A stretch of 7,484 nucleotides of DNA from Caldifarciminota bacterium (GTDB lineage Bacteria > Hydrothermota > Tepidihabitantia > B3-TA06). Below are positions 1-5,782 of the stretch, in pieces. The notes below the pieces were generated by a model that searched no databases, was not told the origin of the DNA, and saw nothing but the letters and a program-made list of their open reading frames with translations. A program made the translations under genes and the position numbers. The first letter of the stretch is position 1. Each line of letters opens with the position of its first letter. The stretch covers positions 1 through 7,484 of the forward strand of contig WJJO01000263.1 in NCBI GenBank assembly GCA_014729665.1, in the 5' to 3' direction.

Positions 1-433
1 GGCAATTGAGTTCGGGGCAGATAAGGTCTTAGAAAATATCGAGACGGCTGTTGAAGGAATCGGCGCAAAGGCTTATAAATCAATCATCGGTACGTCCGGA
101 TTTCGCGGCGGATTCGATGCCCTCATCGACGCCGCCGGAAGCAGGGCAAGTCTGGCGCAGGCCTCATGGGCCGTAAGGGAGGGCGGAAAGCTTATCCTTC
201 TCGGGTCGCCCGGCCAGATGAGGCAAGATTTCTCGCCTTACTGGTTCCGCGAGGTTAAGCTTCTGGGAAGCTATATCTACTCAAACGATGACTTCGCAAA
301 GGCTGTCAAGCTGCTTCCAAGACTCAACGGACTTGAGAAACTCGTGACAGATAAGTTCAGGCTTCACGATTGGAGAAGGGCAATAAAAACGGTGGTTAAG
401 CGCGGCGGGATTAAGGTCGTGTTACGTCCGTGA
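1..433 (+). CDS. Zinc-type alcohol dehydrogenase (MDR family), C-terminal part
   Basis: This is the last 143 codons of a gene that begins before the window. The frame is open from base 2 to the TGA at 431-433. The translation starts AIEFGADKVLE and continues with GFDALIDAAGS, then GGKLILLGSPG, then FREVKLLGSYIYS. These are the second half of the Rossmann NAD(P)-binding domain and the return to the catalytic domain in medium-chain dehydrogenases/reductases (GroES-like, zinc-binding alcohol, sorbitol or threonine dehydrogenases). The end (DKFRLHDWRRAIKTVVKRGGIKVVLRP) has the usual family finish, in which a helix is followed by a short strand. The zinc ligands and GroES-like part lie outside the window, so substrate and cofactor cannot be named. 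An ATG at 218 lies inside the gene and is not its start. The fold assignment is firm; the exact enzyme is unknown. Confidence 0.85.
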   Translation, partial: AIEFGADKVLENIETAVEGIGAKAYKSIIGTSGFRGGFDALIDAAGSRASLAQASWAVREGGKLILLGSPGQMRQDFSPYWFREVKLLGSYIYSNDDFAKAVKLLPRLNGLEKLVTDKFRLHDWRRAIKTVVKRGGIKVVLRP

Positions 434-470
434 TTTTACCCAGATAATTACTACCTACCAAAGGTAAAAT
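433..470. terminator. Inverted repeat between convergent genes, possible weak terminator
   Basis: ATTTTACC (433-440) and GGTAAAAT (463-470) are perfect 8-base complements separated by 22 bases. They begin on the last base of the dehydrogenase stop codon and lie between that gene and the convergent DUF4190 gene. The stem is AT-rich, the loop is long and no clean U-tract follows on either strand, so the role as a bidirectional terminator is tentative. The rest of 471-551 shows nothing recognisable. Confidence 0.3.
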
Positions 471-551
471 TACATCGACCTTTGAAAGAACAAGTTATGA
501 TTCGTTCTGACCCGGCGGCAATCAAACCATAAAGGGGTGTTAAGGATGTTG

Positions 552-851
552 TTACAGCCAGTATGATGCTGCGACAATGGCGGTGATGATCCAGATCGTG
601 AATATTACTGCACCGGCTATGCCTATTGCACCCAGTACGATTCCTGCAATCGCTAAACCGTCACCTTCGTACCTTGTGGGTTCGGTCTTTATATTCTTCT
701 TTGCCTTTACTCCGAGTACTATTGCTATTATACCAAGTACGATACTGATAATTGAAGTAAAGGTAAATACCATGCTTATGATCCCGAGGACCAATGAAGG
801 AACCGCTCCGGGTGCGTTTTCCTTCTGGACCGGATATGCCGATTGTTCCAT
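552..851 (-). CDS. DUF4190 domain small membrane protein
   Basis: A 99-residue protein of unknown function. A short polar N-terminus (residues 1-17) is followed by a hydrophobic segment (about 18-49, SLVLGIISMV through IIAIVLGVKAKKNIK), a polar loop (50-64) and a second hydrophobic segment (about 65-97, GDGLAIAGIVLGAIGIAG). The repeated LGII/VLG glycine pattern, the basic KAKKNIK after the first segment and GxGLAIAGIVLG at the start of the second are typical of the DUF4190 family, so it should be an inner-membrane protein with two helices. The start is supported by GAGGAG at 862-857, five bases before the ATG. It lies 93 bp downstream of the FGE-like lipoprotein gene on the same strand with no convincing terminator between, so it could be read through from the caspase operon. 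The open frame on the opposite strand here is a shadow. Confidence 0.8.
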   Translation of the reverse strand: MEQSAYPVQKENAPGAVPSLVLGIISMVFTFTSIISIVLGIIAIVLGVKAKKNIKTEPTRYEGDGLAIAGIVLGAIGIAGAVIFTIWIITAIVAASYWL

Positions 852-944
852 GTCTTCTCCTCTTATTTACAGGTTTTACGTCTCGTCCTCTTGCTTTTTC
901 TCAGCCCGGTCAAGATAATCAGGGTCGTTGAAAAGTTAACCAAT
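852..944 (-). other. Gap between lipoprotein operon and DUF4190 gene
   Basis: These 93 bases hold the DUF4190 ribosome binding site (857-862) and no strong hairpin with a U-tract. No promoter with both boxes close to consensus was seen on the minus strand. Readthrough from the upstream operon is therefore possible but unproven. Confidence 0.4.
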
Positions 945-2201
945 CTACTCGTCCTTAACGGGTCGGAACCCAACATCTACGAACTCTGAGTAAGTGTAGG
1001 CCCAATACCTGTAAGAACAGCGCAGTTCATCCGGCCATGACCACCATCCACCACCGCGAATAACCTTCATTGAACCTTCATCAGGACCCTGGGGATTGGA
1101 GTCGGGGCTGATCTCGTAGTAGTCGTAATCGTACCAGTCATTAACCCACTCTATGACGTTGCCCGCCATATCGAAACATCCGTATGCCGAGATACCGTCC
1201 GGATAATAACCGACTGGTACGGTGTTAACCTGGGTAGAATCTCCATGATCGTATTTGGCAAGCTGAATAGAAGGTTCGTCGTTACCCCAGGGATACTTCC
1301 TCTTGTCTTCTCCGCGTGCAGCCTTTTCCCACTCGGCCTCGGTGGGCAGACGTCCATCCAGCCATTCGGAAAATGCCTTTGCTCCGTACCATGTTACGCA
1401 TATTGCAGGATAATTATCCTTTCCCGATTCCACGTAGTACTGTCCGTCCTGTTCATATATCTGGCACAACCCCCACTTATCATCTATCCCAATACACTTG
1501 AATCCCTGGTAAAGGTTTCCTTCCTCGTTGAGGAACTCGCAGAACTGGGCATTAGTGATTTCATACTTTGAGATGTAGTAACCGTCCAGGTATACACTGT
1601 GCTGGGGCATCTCGTTTTCATAGGCATCTTCATCCCAGGGCGGGCTGCCCATCATGAACGTACCTGCAGGGACGTGAATCCATTCGATTTGGGTTATGTG
1701 TGTCTGGAGTTCGGCCTGGACGGTATCCACCTTGCTCAGACCGACGATTACCTTGTTTTCCCAGTCGTCATAACCGTCCTTAACCAACCTAAGGTCGTGC
1801 GAACCGACCAGTATGTCGGTTAATGTATAGTTCGTGATCTGGCCGGTATTGACGCTGTCCAGCCAAATTTCGGCCCCCTGAGGATCGGAGGTAACGCAAA
1901 GGTTTGCAGAAAACCGTTTGTCAATCAAGAGGGTATCACTATCTTCAATAGTAACCGTATCGGTCCAGTCGAGGTATTCCCCTTTTGCGAGTCTTACAAT
2001 CAGCTCTTCGCCTTTGGGTACCGAATCCACAACGCAGTTGGTGGTATCTTCCATCTTAGTACCGTTAACGTAGACCTCGCATCCCGTGGGTTTTGTGTTA
2101 ATGGACAAAAAACCCTTTCCGGTAAGATCGGGGGGTGTAAGGCCTTCGCAGGAAATCAATAATATCGCAACGCTAACAATCGCAATCCAAAATCTCTTCA
2201 T
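945..2201 (-). CDS. Lipoprotein with two PEGA domains and an FGE/SUMF1-type domain (second paralog)
   Basis: A 418-residue predicted lipoprotein. The signal peptide has lipobox LISC, with lipidated Cys18 followed by Glu. Two PEGA-type beta domains follow at about 30-97 (GFLSINTKPTGCEVYVNG) and 98-166 (CVTSDPQGAEIWLD). The rest (about 172-416) is an FGE-sulfatase/SUMF1 fold domain, with IPAG-like VPAGTFMMGS, YYISKYEITNAQ, WYGAKAFSEW, GRLPTEAEWEKAARG, YPWGN, DMAGNVIEW and the terminal GFRPV. True formylglycine-generating enzymes need a CxxxxC pair before the last strand. Here only Cys395 is present (ELRCSYRYW), so a sulfatase-activating role is unlikely and a binding or structural role is favoured. 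The gene begins 10 bp after the stop of its paralog; its AAGGAG (2213-2208) overlaps that stop codon, which suggests translational coupling. The product should be lipid-anchored on the periplasmic side or the cell surface. Its ligand is unknown. Confidence 0.88.
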   Translation of the reverse strand: MKRFWIAIVSVAILLISCEGLTPPDLTGKGFLSINTKPTGCEVYVNGTKMEDTTNCVVDSVPKGEELIVRLAKGEYLDWTDTVTIEDSDTLLIDKRFSANLCVTSDPQGAEIWLDSVNTGQITNYTLTDILVGSHDLRLVKDGYDDWENKVIVGLSKVDTVQAELQTHITQIEWIHVPAGTFMMGSPPWDEDAYENEMPQHSVYLDGYYISKYEITNAQFCEFLNEEGNLYQGFKCIGIDDKWGLCQIYEQDGQYYVESGKDNYPAICVTWYGAKAFSEWLDGRLPTEAEWEKAARGEDKRKYPWGNDEPSIQLAKYDHGDSTQVNTVPVGYYPDGISAYGCFDMAGNVIEWVNDWYDYDYYEISPDSNPQGPDEGSMKVIRGGGWWSWPDELRCSYRYWAYTYSEFVDVGFRPVKDE

Positions 2202-2207
2202 ATGTTT

Positions 2208-2213
2208 CTCCTT
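2208..2213 (-). promoter_or_regulatory. Ribosome binding site overlapping upstream stop codon
   Basis: On the minus strand TAAGGAG joins the TAA stop of the first FGE-like gene (2214-2212) to the Shine-Dalgarno of the second, six bases before its ATG. It fixes the start at 2201 and argues that the two lipoproteins are translated from one message. Confidence 0.75.
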
Positions 2214-3459
2214 AATCCTTTACAGGGCGGAAACCGCTGTCATCGTAGCCTAAAAAGGGATCCTGGGGATCGGTGTGCCGTGAAGCGCACCGTATCTTTG
2301 TTTGTGCAAACCACCAGTTTCCACCACGTTTAACAGGATAGGAGCCCGACTCCGGACCCTGGGGATTGGTATCAGGACTGACCTCGTAGTAGTCGCCGTC
2401 GTACCAATCGGAAATCCACTCGGTTACGTTGCCTGCCATGTCCAGAAGTCCGTACGGTGATTCGCCGTCAGGATACGCCCCGACAGGTGTGGGTTCATTT
2501 ACGTTTTTCCCGTAGTTTGCATGGGCATTTGTCGGGTAGGTGTTACCCCAGGGATAAAGCCTTGCGTCGTCGCCTCGGGCTGCCTTTTCCCACTCGGCTT
2601 CGGTGGGAAGCCTGCCGCCCGCCCACTCGGAGAAGGCCTTTGCCCCGTACCAGGTGATGTAGATAGCGGGATAGGAAGCCATGCCTGCCTTGACGTAGTA
2701 GGTCGTTCCGGCAGAATCTATCCCGGAGCCTTCGCCGGTAATTCCCATGCACGTATGCCCGTGGTAGGTGTTGCCGTGCTCGTTTAAGAACTCGGCGTAC
2801 TGGGCGTTTGTAATCTCGTACTTGGATATATAGTAGGCGTCCAGATAGACATCGTGCTGGGGGAACTCGTCAGGCCATGCATCAGGGTCATCCGTTGTGC
2901 TTCCCATGGCGAACCAGCCCGCAGGTATCAATATCCACTCAATGCCTGCTGCGTCCGTCTCGAGTGTCGCGTCTGCATAGGCTGTTTCGTGAGTACGAAC
3001 GGTTACGGTTTTCTCCCAATCGAGATACTCGTATTTTTTTAAGGTTATTTTCCACTGGCCGGCAAGTATGCCTTCGAATTTGTATTCGGTCGTGAATCCG
3101 GTGTTAGTATCCGCGAGCCATATCTGGGCTCCGTCAGGGGTTGAGGAAACCTCGAGAATCCCTGTGAATACTTCATCGATAAAGGCTGTGTCAGTATTAG
3201 AAAGGTCGAACGTATCTTGCCAGTCGATGTAGTCGCCCTTAACCAGCCTTACTACGACATCCCTTTCCTTTGGAACCGAGTCGACGATGCAGTCGGTGGT
3301 ATCAGCCTGTTTTACGCCGTTGACGTAAACCTCGCAGCCTGCTGGCAGGGTCTTGATATCTATAAAGCCCTTGCCGGTAAGGTCACCCGGATCGATTACG
3401 TCGCAGGCAATCAGTGCAACCAGGCCTGCAATCGGCAGGGTCTTCCTGAAGTATCTCAT
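2212..3459 (-). CDS. Lipoprotein with two PEGA domains and an FGE/SUMF1-type domain (first paralog)
   Basis: A 415-residue predicted lipoprotein with the same architecture as its downstream neighbour. The signal peptide ends in lipobox LIAC (Cys19, followed by Asp). PEGA domains lie at about 31-98 (GFIDIKTLPAGCEVYVNG) and 100-167 (EVSSTPDGAQIWLAD), and the FGE-type domain at about 172-414. Shared landmarks with the paralog include YYISKYEITNAQ, WYGAKAFSEW, GRLPTEAEWEKAARG, YPWGN, DMAGNV.EW and NPQGP. The two are clearly tandem duplicates that have diverged, most visibly around residues 231-256 and in the C-terminal loop before GFRPV. As in the paralog, only one cysteine (Cys391) sits where true FGEs have a CxxxxC pair, so it is probably not an active oxidase. 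It starts 3 bp after the caspase gene stop; GAGG at 3469-3466 supports the ATG at 3459. In E. coli an Asp after the lipid Cys would keep it at the inner membrane, but that rule may not hold in this organism. Confidence 0.88.
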   Translation of the reverse strand: MRYFRKTLPIAGLVALIACDVIDPGDLTGKGFIDIKTLPAGCEVYVNGVKQADTTDCIVDSVPKERDVVVRLVKGDYIDWQDTFDLSNTDTAFIDEVFTGILEVSSTPDGAQIWLADTNTGFTTEYKFEGILAGQWKITLKKYEYLDWEKTVTVRTHETAYADATLETDAAGIEWILIPAGWFAMGSTTDDPDAWPDEFPQHDVYLDAYYISKYEITNAQYAEFLNEHGNTYHGHTCMGITGEGSGIDSAGTTYYVKAGMASYPAIYITWYGAKAFSEWAGGRLPTEAEWEKAARGDDARLYPWGNTYPTNAHANYGKNVNEPTPVGAYPDGESPYGLLDMAGNVTEWISDWYDGDYYEVSPDTNPQGPESGSYPVKRGGNWWFAQTKIRCASRHTDPQDPFLGYDDSGFRPVKD

Positions 3460-3462
3460 GAC

Positions 3463-4836
3463 CTACCTCAGGTTGAGGATGACCTTTTCCTCGTCCCCTG
3501 AGAAGACAGGTATCTGCTCCCTATCCAGGTCGGCTGCGGCCTTTGAGACCTGCGATTCCACGTAGGCCTTGAGTTCACCCCAGGTTAGCTGGTTGTCGCC
3601 GTCATCGGCATGCCCCTTCAGGCCCTTCAGGAAGTAGTAGGTAAAAAGCCCGTGCTTCTCGGTTTTCAGCCAGTTGGCGACCTGGCGGCCTCCTGCGGCG
3701 GTTATTACCGTAAACTCGGCAGGTGTCTGCTTCTGGAACTCTACGGGTTCCATAATCAAGGGAGAGGCGTCCTTAATCAGGGTGCCCTGGGGTGATGAGC
3801 CGGAGAAGCAGGCGTCGATCACAACCGTAACGTCTGCGGCATCGAGGACCTCGAGGTTTTCATAAAGCTGTCTTAATGCGTAGCCGCCCTGTTCGGGATA
3901 ATTAGGATCGCAGTCGGTAGGGACAAGGAAGGGGTCTCCGGTTGCAAGGCTGGGCACGCCGTGTCCCGAGTAGTAGATGAATACCCTTGGTTTACTCATC
4001 ACAGAGGCCTTGCGCGCAAGCTTTCCGTCAGGGCTCATAGAGGTTCCGAACCAGGTGGTTAAATCCGAAAGCACCGGGTCTTCTATCGCGAAGACATTTT
4101 CTTCCTGAAATCCAAGTATCTTTACCAGGTAATCGCGCATCACGTACATATCTCGAAGCGCGTACTCCACCTTGACAACGTCTGCGTGCTTGTAGTTGGA
4201 TGCGCCCATCAGCACCGCGATGGTGTTGGGGTCCTGGGTTACACCGTACTCGGGATTGATTGAATCCACGTCCGATGCAAGCACTATAGGTCTGGGCATC
4301 TTGCCTATCCCGAAATCGTAGGTGAAACCTACCTTGAGCCCGGGGTTCCAGTAGTTCTGAAAGGCGAAGAACAGGGTGTTGCCCGCCTCGACCTCGCAGA
4401 TGAACTTTCCGCCGATGGGTACCCGCGCACCTATCCCGAATCGGGCTAAAGGTGTTCCTGCGGGAATTGTATCTTTATTAAGAAAATCGCTGACTTCCAC
4501 CGACGTGAACATACCGTATCCACCTGCGGCCTCTATATACATGTACGGGATCGGCAGAAGCCGTGCCGCGGCAATGGCCTGGATAGATGAGAAATCCATG
4601 CTGGAATCACCGAGAACCGTACTGTTGTGTCCGTAGCCAAGGTTAAAGCCGAACCCGTAGGGTCTGGATGGTGCGTGGTAATACGCCGTGGGACTAACAC
4701 TCCACGTTAACCCCGACCAGCCGCTCCACACGGCATACCCGGGTCGGGCGTCTATCCCTACCGAAAGGCCTGCCGACGCTGTGGTTGCACAGGCCTGTAT
4801 GAGCAGGATTACTTTAAGAAAACTCGTTTTATTCAT
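3463..4836 (-). CDS. Secreted caspase-like (C14) protease with N-terminal beta-barrel-like domain
   Basis: A 457-residue exported protein. Residues 1-22 form a signal peptide ending in ASA before Gly23; Cys16 (IQAC) is a weaker alternative lipobox. Residues 23-178 read as about eight amphipathic beta strands rich in Gly and aromatics, from SVGIDARPGYAVW through YGFGFNLGYGH, YIEAAGGYGMF and ARFGIGARVPIG to LKVGFTYDFG, like a small outer-membrane barrel. After a linker, about 203-457 is a caspase-fold peptidase. TIAVLMGASNY is the first strand, IYYSGHG carries the catalytic His292, and VVIDACFSGSS carries the nucleophile Cys343, so the dyad is intact. A degenerate EF-hand-like segment (ADDGDNQLTWGEL, 410-422) follows, as in other bacterial caspase-like proteins. 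Known metacaspase and orthocaspase relatives often cleave after Arg or Lys; specificity here cannot be read. It is first in the operon with the two PEGA-FGE lipoproteins. TAGGAGATAATC before the ATG supports the start. The barrel call is inference; the caspase call is firm. Confidence 0.87.
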   Translation of the reverse strand: MNKTSFLKVILLIQACATTASAGLSVGIDARPGYAVWSGWSGLTWSVSPTAYYHAPSRPYGFGFNLGYGHNSTVLGDSSMDFSSIQAIAAARLLPIPYMYIEAAGGYGMFTSVEVSDFLNKDTIPAGTPLARFGIGARVPIGGKFICEVEAGNTLFFAFQNYWNPGLKVGFTYDFGIGKMPRPIVLASDVDSINPEYGVTQDPNTIAVLMGASNYKHADVVKVEYALRDMYVMRDYLVKILGFQEENVFAIEDPVLSDLTTWFGTSMSPDGKLARKASVMSKPRVFIYYSGHGVPSLATGDPFLVPTDCDPNYPEQGGYALRQLYENLEVLDAADVTVVIDACFSGSSPQGTLIKDASPLIMEPVEFQKQTPAEFTVITAAGGRQVANWLKTEKHGLFTYYFLKGLKGHADDGDNQLTWGELKAYVESQVSKAAADLDREQIPVFSGDEEKVILNLR

Positions 4837-4842
4837 GATTAT

Positions 4843-4847
4843 CTCCT
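4843..4847 (-). promoter_or_regulatory. Ribosome binding site of the caspase-like gene
   Basis: AGGAG on the minus strand (4847-4843), six bases before the ATG at 4836. It supports that start, which also gives a proper signal peptide. Confidence 0.75.
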
Positions 4848-4873
4848 ACGCCTTGTTAAATTACCTCGTGTTG

Positions 4874-4902
4874 AGTATATGGCGTGTATGGATATTTGTC
4901 AA
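4874..4902 (-). promoter_or_regulatory. Sigma-70-type promoter of the caspase-lipoprotein operon
   Basis: On the minus strand TTGACA (4902-4897) and TATACT (4879-4874) are separated by 17 bp, matching 11 of 12 consensus bases. Transcription would start near 4867, giving a short leader of about 30 bases before the caspase ATG. Its -35 box faces the -35 box of the rightward promoter, 16 bp away, so a regulator bound between them could control both genes. Confidence 0.75.
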
Positions 4903-4918
4903 GGAGAAGTGGTTTTAC

Positions 4919-4946
4919 TTGACACGCACGGGGTTTCAACTATAGT
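4919..4946 (+). promoter_or_regulatory. Sigma-70-type promoter toward the coiled-coil gene
   Basis: TTGACA (4919-4924) and TATAGT (4941-4946) are separated by 16 bp. The predicted start near 4953 leaves a leader of about 220 bases before the ATG at 5172, which is unusually long for this window. A near-consensus promoter at this distance suggests that something in the leader matters, either a regulatory structure or a short reading frame. Confidence 0.7.
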
Positions 4947-4963
4947 AAGATACTCGTTTATGA

Positions 4964-5092
4964 ATGAAAAGCGAAGGTTTTGTGGGTGAACAGGACGTAA
5001 TAGAAGTTCCGAACTTATCTTATTCCGGGGAACCGTTTACATCCATAGAACCATTGTTTGCGGAATTATATAACGTCGAACTTCGGGCGTAA
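4964..5092 (+). CDS. Possible small ORF in the leader (42 codons)
   Basis: An ATG at 4964 opens a 42-residue frame ending at TAA 5090-5092 (begins MKSEGFVGEQDVIEVPNLSY, ends LFAELYNVELRA). It begins about 11 bases after the predicted transcription start and has no Shine-Dalgarno, so it would have to be near-leaderless. No family is recognised, and a chance open frame of this length is not rare. It is listed because it fills the otherwise unexplained leader; it may equally be non-coding or the remnant of a gene. Confidence 0.2.
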   Translation: MKSEGFVGEQDVIEVPNLSYSGEPFTSIEPLFAELYNVELRA

Positions 5093-5141
5093 CATGGAAA
5101 CCGGTTGATACCCGTTCCGGATAACCTTAAGAACAAATAAC

Positions 5142-5159
5142 TTCGTGTCTTATCACGAA
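5142..5159 (+). promoter_or_regulatory. Hairpin next to the coiled-coil gene RBS
   Basis: TTCGTG (5142-5147) and CACGAA (5154-5159) can form a 6-bp stem with a 6-base loop. It ends one base before the AGGAG Shine-Dalgarno (5161-5165). Such a placement could influence ribosome access or protect the message, but it does not itself cover the site. Confidence 0.3.
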
Positions 5160-5171
5160 AAGGAGAGATAG

Positions 5172-5720
5172 ATGGCAGAAAATTCAAGAGAAGCGTACAT
5201 GGAGAAGATAGAGGCTCAGCTCAGGGAGGTTGATGCCCAGATTAATGAACTCAGGGCAAAGGCGGAACAGGCCGCGGCACAGGTCAAGGCCAAGGAACCG
5301 GAGGGACTGAACGACCTTCGGAAGAAGCGTGAAGAGATAAAGAAGAAGCTGAAGATGCTCGATAAACAGCGGGACGAGGTAGATGCCCAAATAGACAGGG
5401 TTTTTGCCAAGACCGAGCAGGCGGCTGCCGAAGCCAAGTTGAAGTATCTGGAACCGATGGAGGAACTGCGCACCAAGAGGAAGAAGGTTCGAGAAGAGCT
5501 CCAGAAACTGAATAAGGAACGTAATGCGGAAAGATGGGAAAGCATCAAGAAGGGGGTAGAGAACTCATGGAACGACCTGAAGTCCACTACCGTGAATATA
5601 CTGGGTTTTCTCAGTGAAAAGGAAGACAAGGAGCAGGAAGAGTCTGCTTCAGAACAGAAGGGGGCTAAGGAAACTTCAAAAAAAGGGGAGTCAAAGAGTA
5701 AGAAGTCACCCAAGGGATAA
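5172..5720 (+). CDS. Coiled-coil protein resembling the sll1863 stress-protein family, with duplicated unit
   Basis: A 182-residue soluble protein with no signal peptide. Residues 7-117 are almost entirely charged or Ala-rich heptad sequence, predicted to be long coiled-coil helices. The opening (REAYMEKIEAQLREVDAQINELRAKAEQA) and the later WESIKKGVENSWNDLKSTTVNIL (about 122-144) resemble the small sll1863-type stress-response coiled-coil proteins. That family usually has one coiled-coil unit; here the unit occurs twice (residues 19-63 and 69-113, period 50, 22 of 45 positions identical). Residues about 147-182 are a Lys/Glu/Ser-rich tail, probably disordered. AAGGAG six bases upstream supports the start. 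It is transcribed divergently from the caspase operon and may share its regulatory region. The molecular role of the family is not established, and the family match is from memory of its pattern. Confidence 0.7.
   Translation: MAENSREAYMEKIEAQLREVDAQINELRAKAEQAAAQVKAKEPEGLNDLRKKREEIKKKLKMLDKQRDEVDAQIDRVFAKTEQAAAEAKLKYLEPMEELRTKRKKVREELQKLNKERNAERWESIKKGVENSWNDLKSTTVNILGFLSEKEDKEQEESASEQKGAKETSKKGESKSKKSPKG
5226..5510 (+). repeat. Internal tandem duplication in the coiled-coil gene
   Basis: Bases 5226-5360 and 5376-5510 encode two aligned 45-residue units with no gaps: both start EVDAQI, share AEQAAA or TEQAAA, and end in L..L. The codons have drifted, so this is an old duplication rather than a recent slippage event. 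Confidence 0.75.
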
Positions 5721-5750
5721 ACCTGGGCTGGCTGGAAACATGCCATAAGG

Positions 5751-5765
5751 TTCGCCGCAGGCGAA
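5751..5765. terminator. Short perfect hairpin after the coiled-coil gene
   Basis: TTCGCC, loop GCA, GGCGAA form a perfect 6-bp stem 31 bases after the stop. Flanking TAAGG and CCTTA could extend it with a bulge. The following bases (ACTTCTCCTT) are pyrimidine-rich but not a true U-tract. It sits just upstream of the next promoter, a sensible place for a terminator. Confidence 0.4.
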
Positions 5766-5782
5766 ACTTCTCCTTACCACCC

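Noticed and set aside
577..918. A 113-residue open frame antisense to the DUF4190 gene
   Set aside because: It is the reverse reading of hydrophobic codons. The minus-strand protein matches a known family and has a GAGGAG site, while the plus-strand frame has neither.
1245..1571. A 108-residue plus-strand frame inside the FGE-like gene
   Set aside because: It lies wholly inside a well-supported lipoprotein gene, has no Shine-Dalgarno and no recognisable domain.
945..3459. FGE/C-type-lectin domains as targets of a diversity-generating retroelement
   Set aside because: No reverse transcriptase or template repeat is present in the window, and the variable C-terminal loops are not enriched in AAY codons. 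Ordinary divergence explains the differences between the paralogs.
5172..5720. Caspase operon and coiled-coil gene as a toxin-antitoxin pair
   Set aside because: The genes are divergent rather than co-transcribed, the caspase is exported while the coiled-coil protein lacks a signal, and no DNA-binding domain is visible.
5216..5746. A 176-residue open frame antisense to the coiled-coil gene
   Set aside because: Its Ser/Phe/Leu-rich translation is the expected mirror of a Lys/Glu-rich coding strand. The plus-strand gene has a ribosome binding site, a promoter and a recognisable repeat structure.
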